64,000 nucleotides of DNA from Limnomonas spitsbergensis (taxonomy: Eukaryota > Chlorophyta > Chlorophyceae > Chlamydomonadales). Location of the stretch: NCBI GenBank assembly GCA_037349105.1, contig JAYJMM010000038.1, positions 3,446,501 through 3,510,500 on the forward strand, in the 5' to 3' direction. The translations under genes were made by a program, and so were the position numbers. Under the pieces are notes generated by a model that was not told the DNA's origin, ran no database searches, and was given only the letters and a program-made list of their open reading frames with translations. This document shows positions 38,401 to 50,400 of the stretch, one piece after another (the first letter of the stretch is position 1; the number at the start of each line of letters is the position of its first letter).

Positions 38401-41400
38401 CAAAAGAATACAGAGCCTACGGCTAGGGGGCAGCCACGACTAGGCCGATGAGGACCAGATCTTGTTCAGTCTGCAGTCAGCAGCCCACGCAGCAGAACAT
38501 GCCGCGCTAGGCCCCCCTGGCCATAGGCCGTGTTGTGCCAAAGAATCGCCTTCCCTCAGGTATGTTTTGGAATTTATGTAAAGCTTCCCTCGAGCCAGAA
38601 CAGGGACAGAAACTCTAGATTTTGACTGACGTTCACACGGCAAATATTCAAATTTGAATGCACCCCTCAACCCCAAACAACGTAAATACGAGGGAAGGCA
38701 ATTCGAATCCACCGTAAGTGTCGAATGGTAGCAGAAGCACAACCTAAATCGAAGCACCAAGTAACAAAGCACTAAGCAGCAATCACTGCTCTGTCCTCCC
38801 ACCTTTCAGCAATCAGCCTGAAGATGCGCTCGTCCTTGTGGCCTCGGTCGGCAAAGGCCCAGGCGAGGTCTGCAAGATTCTGCGGGATGTACAAGGGTGT
38901 CCGCGTCGCGGTACGGGTCACGTGCGTCCCGTCCCGCAGCTACAGCAGGCAAGGAGGTGTGAGTGTGTGGGGGGAGGGATTCGTCAGAAGCTCATCCCAG
39001 ACTAAGTCCAAGCAAAAGGGAACGTTGGTACCATGTTAAGATTCTGCGGGATGTACAAGGGTGCAGGCGTCGCGGTACAGGTCATGTGCGTCCCGTCCCG
39101 CAGCTACAACAGGCAAACATGTGTGGAATGTGGGGCGGGGGGGGCTCGTCAGTAGCATGTTCAGATATTGTGGGATGTAAAAGGGTACCGGCATCGCGGT
39201 ACATGTTGTACATGTGCCTTGTCCCGCAGCTGCAGCAGCAGGTGAGGGGAAAAGGGGGGGGTGGGGGGCTCATCATTAGCAGGTTGAATTATGTGGGATG
39301 TACAAGAGGTCAGGCGACGCGGTACAGGTTGCGCGTGTCTCATCCTGCAGCTGGCAGATGCCAGGAGAAAAGGGGATCATAGGGGGATTGTAGGGGATGG
39401 TCAGTAGCCGATGCAAGGGGGTGTATCAGGAGAAAGGGGGTAGGGGATCGTCAGTCGCAGATGCAGGGGGGCACGGGGGGGGGGGGCAGTGTTTATTTTC
39501 CCTTCTACGAGGCCACCGTTGGCAGGCTATCCCGCGGCCGTCAAAGGCCTGAGTGGGACCAAACATGAGCCGGCTTCAGGTCTGCAGCCCAAGCAGCATG
39601 GCTGGCCACACCTATGGCCTCTGGACGCAGGCCGGAGTGTAGCTGACCTTAAGCTGAGTCCCGAAAAATTAAACGCCGCGGGGGGGGAGCGCACGAGCAG
39701 CGTTCCCATCCCCAAGCAGCGTGAGGAAGGTACCAAGCCTCCCTATATAACTTAATATTTGGCAGGCTAAGGGTTTAGGGATGAGGGTTTAGGGGTGAGG
39801 GTTTAGGGTCAATTCAAAATATGTGGTGAAGGCTTGCACCAAGTGGGCGGAGAATGTGAAGCGGGAGAGCGGGGGAGAGAGAGAGAGGGCAGGAAAGCAG
39901 CAGAGCGGGACGGCAGGAAAGCGGGGGAGCGGCAGTGCTGTGCAATTGCGCCGTAATTCAGAAATTGTGCAAGCAATAATGGTCCCTGAATTGGACCTGA
40001 AATTTCGGGGACAGAAACTCAGCTACGCAATTCAGCTACCGTTAAGACCATAATCGGCACAACCCTGAAGAGCGGGCCTTCCACCTTTCCGAGAAGTAGC
40101 ATAGCAGCACGACAGAGACCTTCCCACCACCGCTGCAGCATGACAAGGAGCAACAGCACCACATCACTCCTAAAAGCTATGGAGCAAGCAACACCTTCAC
40201 CACATAGCCTCCAAATAAAAACAAACTCCTTGCCACAGGCCATCACTCTTTTGTGTCTGTAGGGATTGCGCTGTGAACCTATACCACACGCCCACCGGCG
40301 TCACAGCCCACAGTCCCTCACTCCCAACGTTGTTATCTCACAACCACACCGGCACCCACACCTGCATCTCACATTCACACCCCCACCTGCATCTCTCTCC
40401 CCACACTCCCACACCTGCGTCTTACGTCCACACCCCGCACCCACACCTGAACGTCACACCTACAGACCAACCTGCATCTCACGCCCCAAAGACTTGTACC
40501 AACACCTGTATCTCACACTTGCTTCCACACCCACACGCCCACCTACGACGAAGTCCACAGCCCCACACCTATGCCTGGATTTCACACCCACACCTGGCCC
40601 TCACACCCACATGCCCACCTGCGTCTAGTTTAGGGTTTAAGGTTTGAAACCCTAAACCCACCCCCAAAGATTCGTACCCGCCATGGCAGCCTCCACCATC
40701 TGCCTCTCACACTCTGCATCCACCGCAGCGTTCACAACTTTACCACACATACCCATACATCTGTTGCTGCTGCAGCATCTACATCCTGATCTAGATCCTA
40801 TTCACACTCCCTACCGACTGAAATGACCACGGCCCAGGCCACGGCCGAGGACAGGGACAACGCCGAGGAAGAAAACCTAGGCATGGGCAAGACCGCGGAG
40901 GAAAGAAAGAAAGAAAACTACGCCCCCTAGGGGCGTGCGGGTTAAGGGAACAGCGCAGCTCGGGGCCGAAGCCATCCGCACCATTACCATCACCGCGGAG
41001 GAGGTGTTCTAGACTCACAAAACCTGGTACATGCCTTGTCCAAGAGTTCTACCACCGGGTCTAGTGGCATATCGTTTCTCCCACCATGACATCCTCCATC
41101 ATTTGCTTGCCGTCTGCAGAGCTGTACCGCCGCACGGGCCTGCCGTCCCCGTCGCTGTACAATTCAGAGCCAGGCATGCTGGTACGGTCGACCAGGCGTC
41201 CCTCGGGGTCCTGTCAGGAGTGGGAGGGAGAGGCCAGGTGAAGATCGCTAGATTCAGGATTTGATTTGCGGGGGGAGGATAGCTAGATCCAGGATCCGAG
41301 TCCAGTCGAGGATTGCTAGATCTGGGATCTTATGTGCAGTCGAACAGGCATACCTCAGGATCCTGTCAGTAGTGGGGGGAGAGGCCAGCTGAAGATCTCA

Positions 41401-44400
41401 CTAGATCCAGGATTTGACTTGCGGGGGGAGGATAGCTAGATCCAGGATCTGAGTCCAGTCCAGGATTGCTAGATCCGGGATCTTATGTGCAGTCCACCAG
41501 GCCTCCCTCAGGATCCCGTGTGGAGGGGGAGGGGGAGGCCAGTTGATGATTGCTAGATCCAGGATCTGATTTGTGGGCGGAGGACAGCTAAATTCAGGAT
41601 CTGAGTCCAGTCGAGGATCATTAGATCCGGGAATTGTTAGATCCAGGATCTTCTGTGCGGTGGGCCAGGCGTCCCTCAGCGTCCTGAGCGGAGGGGGATG
41701 GGGAGGGAGAGGATCGCGAGCTGAGGAACACTAGATCCAGGATCTGATTTGCGGGCGGAGGATAGCTGGATCCAGGATCTGTATCCACTCCAGGATCTCT
41801 AGATCCGAGATCTTGTGTGCCATAGGCCAGACGTCCATCAGGATCCAGCGTGGAGGGAAGGGGGGGGGAGAGGATCGCCAGTTGAGGAACCCTAGATCCA
41901 GGACATGCAAAGATTTTGTGTTCAATTTTTTCAGTCCAACAGAGCATCACATTTGATGCATGTGACATGTCCCGTGAAGGATCCAAACATAAAAAATAAA
42001 AAACCCGTTCGTATCTTGTAAACGGGCGGAGGGGTAGGGATGTAGGAGATACATTTCCAGATCGTCTGGATCGAGCTCAGGATTGCATGTAGATCCAGGA
42101 TCTGAGCCCATACGCAGATCACTAGATCCAGGACCCAAGCCACCTGAGCATCACATCGATCCAGGCCCGGGAAACACATTGAGGATGAAGGGTTGGGGCC
42201 TTTAGAGAGTATGCAGTAACAAACCACTTTGTAGCATCCCTCAGCCCTTCATTCCCCTTCAATTTCTGCCCTGCCCTCAATTCCAGCCCTCCCCCGATTT
42301 CCAGGTAACCATTCCCCCCGATAAACCTCGAGATCCTTAAACCCTAACCCTTGAAGCCCTGACCTCTTAATCCTCTGTCCCTTTCCGCTTTGACCCAGAC
42401 TCCCTTCCCTCCCTGCCCCTATGACCCAGACTCCCTTCCCTCCCTGCCCCTATGACCCAGACTCCCTTCCCTCCCTGCCCCTATGACCCAGACTCCCTTC
42501 CCTCCCTGCCCCAATGACCCAGACTCCCTTCCCTCCCTGCCCCTATGACCCAGACTCCCTTCCCTCCCTTTCCGCTTTGACCCAGACTCCCTTCCCTCCC
42601 TGCCCCTATGACCCAGACTCCCTTCCCTCCCTGCCCCTATGACCCAGACTCCCTTCCCTCCCTTTCCGCTTTGACCCAGACTCCCTTCCCTCCCTGCCCC
42701 TATGACCCAAACTCCCTTCCCTCCCTGCCCCTATGACCCAAACTCCCTTCCCTCCCTGCCCCCTATGACCCAAACTCCCTTCCCTCCCTGCCCCTATGAC
42801 CCAGACTCCCTTCCCTCCCTGCCCCTATGACCCAGACTCCCTTCCCTCCCTGCCCCTATGACCCAGACTCCCTTCCCTCCCTGCCCCTATGACCCAGACT
42901 CCCTTCCCTCCCTGCCCCTATGACCCAAACTCCCTTCCCTCCCTGCCCCCTATGACCCAAACTCCCTTCCCTCCCTGCCCCCTATGACCCAGACTCCCTT
43001 CCCTCCCTGCCCCTATGACCCAGACTCCCTTCCCTCCCTGCCCCTATGACCCAGACTCCCTTCCCTCCCTGCCCCTATGACCCAGACTCCCTTCCCTCCC
43101 TGCCCCAATGACCCAGACTCCCTTTCCTCCTTGCCCCTATGACCCAGACTCCCTTCCCTACCTGCCCCTATGGCCCAGACTCCCTTCCCTCCCTGCCCCC
43201 TATGACCCAGACTCCCTTTCCTCCCTGCCCCCTATGACCCAGACTCCCTTCCCTCCCTGCCCCTATGACCCAGACTCCCTTCCCTCCCTGCCCCTATGAC
43301 CCAGACTCCCTTCCCTCCCTGCCCCTATGACCCAGACTCCCTTCCCTCCCTGCCCCTATGACCCAGACTCCCTTCCCTCCCTGCCCCTATGACCCAGACT
43401 CCCTTCCCTCCCTGCCCCTATGACCCAGACTCCCTTTCCTCCCTGCCCCTATGACCCAGACTCCCTTCCCTCCCTGCCCCTATGACCCAGACTCCCTTCC
43501 CTCCCTTTCCGCATTGACCTCTTCACCCAGACTCCCTTTTCACCCTGCCCCATGACCCAGACTCCCTCCTGCTTTGATCCCTTCACCCAGTCTCCCTTCC
43601 AGCTCTGCCCCCACGACCCAGACTCCCTTCCCTCCCTTCCCGCTTTGATCCCTTCACTCAGACTCCTCTCCAGCCCTGCCCCCATGACCCCCCCAGCCCT
43701 TACTTCTAGCATGGCCGCCACGCGTGCCGCCACCGCTGTAAATAGCTGCTCGTCGTAAAAGTCCATCCGGGCGTACCCCCACAGCAGGTTGCTCATATGC
43801 TTCATGTTAAAACTGAGCGGGCAGGGGACAGGGAAGAAACAACAGGGTGGGAAATAGAGGGGGTGGGATGAGGGTTTCCACCCTTCACTTTTCACCCATA
43901 ACTCTTCACTCCCACAATGAAGACTCAAAGACTTGAAGTTCCCGCCCCCAAGGGGACATGACTAAGCTTTCAAAAGAGAGTTCGTGTGGTGAGTGTGTGC
44001 AATTGCTCCATATTCAGAAATTGTGCAAGTAATTAGTCCCTTCTTCGGAGATGTAGCTGAATTTGCCTTGATATTATGGTGACCGAAACTCAGCTACGCA
44101 ATTCAGCTACCATAAGGACCGTAATCGGCACAGCGCTGGTGTGGTGTGTGTGTGCATGTGTGTATACATCATAAAATGTGTAAAAGAGTGATACGAAAAG
44201 TGTAAAATCCAGCTGCGCACCTGTCGATGTTGCGCAGCGCCACAGCGGCACTCTCCCGAAGCATGCTGGTTTGTGTCAGACCTTGGCGGGCGAACGACCA
44301 GACCTGAAGGGAGATTGGGAGAAGTGCGGGCTCAGAGTTTAAGAATAAGTCGAATAGCCTAAGCAAGCAAACGACCAAACCTCGGGGAGGTGTGGGCGTG

Positions 44401-47400
44401 GGCTTTAGTTCAGGCTTACTAATTTAGGGATTGAGGTTATGGTTAAGGTATTGAAAGGCTTCAGACAAAGCCAGGAACCCCACACCCTCACCAGCGTGGC
44501 GAGGTGTTGAGGCTTGGACCCAAACTCTTAAATCACACCGGCCTGTCTAGGTGCGGCGTCAAGGTCCTAAACCCTACACCCTCACCAGCATGGCGAGGTG
44601 TTGAGGCTTGGACGTGTGCATGACTTCCCGGGCTCTGAACGCCAGCGTGTTGTATAGCCGGACATCGTGCTGCCTCCGCACGGCAAAGCTCCAGGCGATC
44701 TTGCTGACCTGCGCAGCACATGAGCAAATCATATGAGCACAGTTACAAGGTGAAATCCCCCCCAAAACCGATATTGCGATATTGCGGCCCGTCTGTCCTC
44801 AGCTGACGACGAGGCCTGCCTGCGCACCCGGGCTCTTTTTCCGCGTGAGCATCTCAGGTTAGGGTTGGGAGGCCGGCCTCCCACTTCGTAAAAACTTACA
44901 ATCAGAGTAAGACCGGACGCTCATGGAAACGGTGCAGGCGACCGAGTCCCAGCAAAGCATATTGTTGAACAGAGTTGGGGGCCTGCACTTAGAAAGAGAA
45001 GCTACGCCCCGAGGGAGGCGTGCGAGATAAGGAAACAGCGCAGCCTGGGCCGAAACCACATCCGCGCTGTGTTAACGTACACCCAGAACCCACATCAGAA
45101 ACCTTGAAATGACGGCACCTGCGGCATCAGCTTATGGGGTATGCGCACACAGTGGCTATCCTTTCAGCCGGTGGCCGCCTTTCGCACGTCACCTTTGGGC
45201 GCAATGCCTGGCAGGGCCCGAAACTGGACCAGCCTACGACCTGCGGCCCCAGCTAATGGGGTATGCGCACACAGTGGCTATCCTTTCAGCCGGTGGCCGC
45301 CTTTCGCACGTCACCTTTGGGCGCAATGCCTGGCAGGGCCCGAAACTGGACCAGCCTACGACCTGCGGCCCCAGCTAATGGGGTATGCGCACACAGTGGC
45401 TATCCTTTCAGCCGGTGGCCGCCTTTCTCACGTCACCTATCGGGCGCAAAGCCTGGCAGGGCCCGAAACTGGACCAGCCTACGACCTGCGGCCCCAGCTA
45501 ATGGGGTATGCGCACACAGTGGCTATCCTTTCAGCCGGTGGCCGCCTTTCGCACGTCACCTTTGGGCGCAATGCCTGGCAGGGCCCGAAACTGGACCAGC
45601 CTACGACCTGCGGCCCCAGCTAATGGGGTATGCGCACACAGTGGCTATCCTTTCAGCCGGTGGCCGCCTTTCACACATCACCTTTGGGCGCAATGCCTGG
45701 CAGGGCCCGAAACTGGACCAGCCTACGACCTGCGGCCCCAGCTAATGGGGTATACGCACACAGTGGCTATCCTTTCAGCCGGTGGCCGCCTTTCGCACGT
45801 CACCTTTGGGCGCAATGCCTGGCAGGGCCCGAAACTGGACCAGCCTACGACCGGTGTCAGCGAATGGGGTATGCGCACACAGTGGCTATCCTTTCAGCCG
45901 GTGGCCGCCTTTCGCACGTCACCTTTGGGCGCAATGCCTGGCAGGGCCCGAAACTGGACCAGCCTACGACCTGCGGCCCCAGCTAATGGGGTATGCGCAC
46001 ACAGTGGCTATCCTTTCAGCCGGTGGCCGCCTTTCGCACGTCACCTTTGGGCGCAATGCCTGGCAGGGCCCGAAACTGGACCAGCCTACGACCTGCGGCG
46101 TCAGCTAATGGGGTATGCGCACACAGTGGCTATCCTTTCAGCCGGTGGCCGCCTTTCTCACGTCACCTATCGGGCGCAAAGCCTGGTTTGGTTAAACTCT
46201 GAACCTGCACCCTAAACCCCTTGACCCTCGGATGCGAAGCCTGGCAGGGGCTGAGCCTGGCCCGGCCTACCGCCTGCAGCCCAATCAGCTTGGCGAGGCC
46301 CCCCAGGCCGTAGTCCAGCAGATAGCTGAGGTGTAGCTGGATAGCTGCCTTGCCACTGGGTCAAAATTAAAACCCTTACCGAGCAACCCTTAACCCCCAA
46401 ATCTGTTTTTCCATGACTGAATTGCCACGTTCCCAGATGCGCGGGTTTCCCACCGATTTCCGGGATATTTCTCAACGATCATCCCTTCTTCAATCACGGC
46501 CACGGTAGGAGTTGCACGCATTGCAGTACTAATCTCAGTACAAGCTGTACACAGAACAAGCCGTATACAGTAGAGGCTGTACACAGTACAAGCTGTACAA
46601 GGCACAGGCCGTACACAGTACAAGCTGTACGCAGTACAAGACACACACAGTACTGCCCTGGCTATAAGGAGCACTGACCTCCTGTGCAGACATATCTTCT
46701 GCCGTGGCCTGCAGCTTCTGGCTGGCTTCTTCGTAAAAGGCCTCGTTCACGTACTTGAGGCGCGCAAAGGCCCTAAGTATCTTGGACACCTTGGGGGCAG
46801 GTCAGGCACGAGGAGGGAGGAGATAGAGGAGCAGCCTGGATGGAACCAGGCACACTGGGCTGCGCCTCTCTTCCCAAAAGCCCGCCTAAACTCTGAAACC
46901 TAAACCCTGACTACAGTGGTGCCTGCCTCTAAACCCTAACTGCAGTGGTGCCCGCCTCTCACCTGGTGGCCCTTAAACTGATGGATGTCCCGTATCACAC
47001 GCTCAGACGCAGCTTCAAAGAAAACCTCATTCTGCATGCACATGGGTTTACGGTTAAAGGTTAAGATAAAAACCTCATTCTTCGAGCAAATGGGTGTAGG
47101 GTTCAGGGTGAAAAAAGAAAACGTCATTCTGCATTCACATGGGTTCAGGGTTAACGGTTAAGAAAGAAAAGCTCACTCTGCGAGCAGATAGGTTCAGGGT
47201 TCAGGGTTGAGAAAGAAAACCTTATTCTGCATTCACATGGGTTCAGGGTTAAAAAAAAAAAAAAAGTCTGCATGCACAAGGCTTCATGGGTCAGGGTTAA
47301 AAAAGAAGACCTCATTCTGCATTCACATGGGTTTAGGGTTTGGGGTTATAAAAGAAGACCTTATTCTGCATTGCACATGGGTCCAAGGATTAGGGATAAG

Positions 47401-50400
47401 AAAACAAATGAATTCTGCAAGCCATGGGTTCAGGGATTAGGGTTAAGTGGTCCCGGATATGCAAACCATATGATGACATTATTGAGGCCGCTTGCATTTA
47501 GGGTGAAGTTACAAAAAAACGAACCCTTCACACTTCACCCAATGAGTCCCCATACGTGCAAATCATCCGATGTGGTTGGTGAGGCTGTCTGGGTCCACCT
47601 GGTTGAGGGCTCAAGGCCTGAACCCTTAACCCTTCATCCACCGAGTGCCCCATACGTGCAAATCATCCGATGTGGTTGGTGAGGCTGTCTGGGTCCACCT
47701 GGTTGAGGGCTCAAGGCCTTAACCCTTTACCCTTCATCCACCCAGTGCCCCATACGTGCAAAGCATCCGATATGGTTGGTGAGGCTGTCCGGGTCCACCT
47801 GGTTGAGGGCTCAAGGCCTTAACCCTTTACCCTTCATCCACCCAGTGCCCCATACGTGCAAATCATCCGATGTGGTTGGTGAGGCTGTCCGGGTCCACCT
47901 GGTTGAGGGCTCAAGGCCTTAACCCTTTACCCTTCATCCACCGAGTACCCCATACGTGCAAAGCATCCAATATGGTTGGTGAGGCTGTCCGGGTCCACCT
48001 GGTTGAGGGCTCAAGGCCTTAACCCTTTACCCTTCATCCACTGAGTGCCCCATACGTGCAAATCATCCGATGTGGTTTGTGAGGCTGTCTGGGTCCACCT
48101 GGTTGAGGGCTCAAGGCCTTAACCCTTTACCCTTCATCCACCGAGTACCCCATTCGTGCAAATCATCCGATGTGGTTGGTGAGGCTGTCCGGGTCCACCT
48201 GGTTGAGGGCTCAAGGCCTTAACCCTTTACCCTTCATCCACCGAGTGCCCCATACGTGCAAATCATCCGATGTGGTTGGTGAGGCTGTCCGGGTCCACCT
48301 GGTTGAGGGCCCAAGGCCTTAACCCTTTACCCTTCATCCACCGAGTGCCCCATACGTGCAAAGCATCCGATATGGTTGGTGAGGCTGTCCGGGTCCACCT
48401 GGTTGAGGGCTCAAGGCCTTAACCCTTTACCCTTCATCCACCGAGTGCCCCATACGTGCAAATCATCCGATGAGGTTGGTAAGGCTGCCCGGGTCCACCT
48501 GGTTGAGGGCTCAAAGCCTGAACCCTGAACCCTTCACCCACCGAGTACCCCAGACGCGCAAAGCATCCAATGAGATTGGTGAGGCTGCCCGGGTCCGCTT
48601 CCGCAATCTTGTGCCTTGCAGCTGTGCAGACCGTGTTCAGCAGAGGGTAATAATAAACGCCGGCCATCGCAAACGCCTGGGTCAGGCGGGAGAGCTGCCT
48701 GCAGAGGAAGGGGGGGGGGGGGGCATGACAGGTGGATGACAAGAGGCGGCTTTACTCGAGTGAGAGAGGCGGGAGACCAGCATGCAGAGAGGGGAGGCGG
48801 CGGGTCAGGTGAGGGCGGAGGTGGGTATGCGGCTTTGGGTACCGGTAGGCAACTTTGGGTAGGCGGCTTTGCCCGAGTGAGAGGGGCGGGAGAGCAACAC
48901 CCTCACCGTCCATTCCCCCTATCTCATGCACACATGTTATAGGTGCCCTAACCCTCACCGTCCATTCCCCCTATCTCATGCACACATGTTATATGTGCCT
49001 GAATGCCCTCACCGTCCATTCCCCCTATCTCATGCACACATGTTATATGTGCCTGAATGCCCTCACCGTCCATTCCCCCTATCTCATGCACACATGTTAT
49101 ATGTGCCTGAATGCCCTCACCGTCCATTCCCCCTATCTCATGCACACATGTTATAGATGCCCTAATGCCCTCACCGTCCATTCCCCCAATCTCATGAACA
49201 CCCCACCGCATGCTCTTGTTTGTGAGGATGCAGGGTCTGCAGCTGGAGTGCCTTCCCAAATATGAAAAGTGCTGGGAAGGGGGGGGGGGGGGGGGACAAG
49301 GGCTTATCAACACTGGCAACATCTGCGTACGTACCCCAGCTGCAGGCTGTGCACCCTGGCAGACAAGTGTGAGTGCTGGGGGGGGGGGGGGAGAGGGGAA
49401 CGAAGGGGCTTATCAACACTGGCAACATCTGTGGCAACATCTGTGCACGTACCCCAGCTGCAGGCTGTGTACCCTGGCGAACAGGTAGTTGGCCGACAGG
49501 TTGAACAGCTCTGTGCTGACGGCTCGTGTGCGCTGCAGTTTCTCCTCCACCAGCACGCGCTCCTGCAGGCAAACCGCAAAGGGCAATGGGTAAGGAGCAG
49601 GGAGCGGAAAGTTAATGGAAGTGTGTATTGGGTGGGTCCTGCACCAGCATGCGCTCCTGCGGGCAAGGGGCAAAGGGTCATAGGTAAGAAGCAGAGAGCG
49701 GAAAATTAATGAAAGTGTGTGTTGGGTGCGTCCTCCATCAGCACGCATTCCTGCGGGCAAAGGGCAAGGGGCAAAGGGCAATAGGTAAGAAGCAGATCAT
49801 GCGTTCATGTGGGACATGGGCAGGAGTTGAGAAGCAGATCCCCTGCGCTCATGTGGGGGGCGAAGGGCAATCGGTAAGAAGCAGATCCCCTGTGGGAAAA
49901 GGGCAGGAGGTGAGGAGCAGGTACCCAGCAGCAGCGGAGGTTGAAAGTGGAAGTTATTCTCCTCCACCCTGTCAAGAAGCAGAAGGCGGAAAAGTAATGA
50001 AAGGGTGTTGGGTGGGTCCCCCACCAGCACGCGCTCCTGCGGGGCCATGCGAGCACAGGGTGGGAGGTGAAAAGCAGTTCTGGGTTCAGGGTTCAGTCTC
50101 TACCGCGAGGCGGAAGGTGGGAAATTTGTTAACACGTTTTCCTGCAACCAGTCAAGGAGAAGAAGGCAGGAAATGTAATGATGAACCAAGGCTTTTGCGT
50201 GGGGGGTGAAGTCCTCGACCAGCACACGTTGCTGAACACACACGTGAGCAAGGCGTCTTTGATAGAAACCAGAAAGGTCACAGTCATCATGAACATGCTG
50301 TCAAGGGGGAGCTGGGCAGCCTGTCTAAGAAACAGGACATGCAGTAGGGCAGAAAAGAGGGGCCTGGGCAGCCCGCCTTTTGAAGGAAATGAGACATGCA

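Noticed and set aside
40690..40745. Additional OPR exon (VDAECERQMVEAAM)
   Set aside because: It resembles the end of the exon at 41085 (ADGKQMMEDVM) and is better explained as a diverged exon-end copy; the next exon already joins in phase without it.
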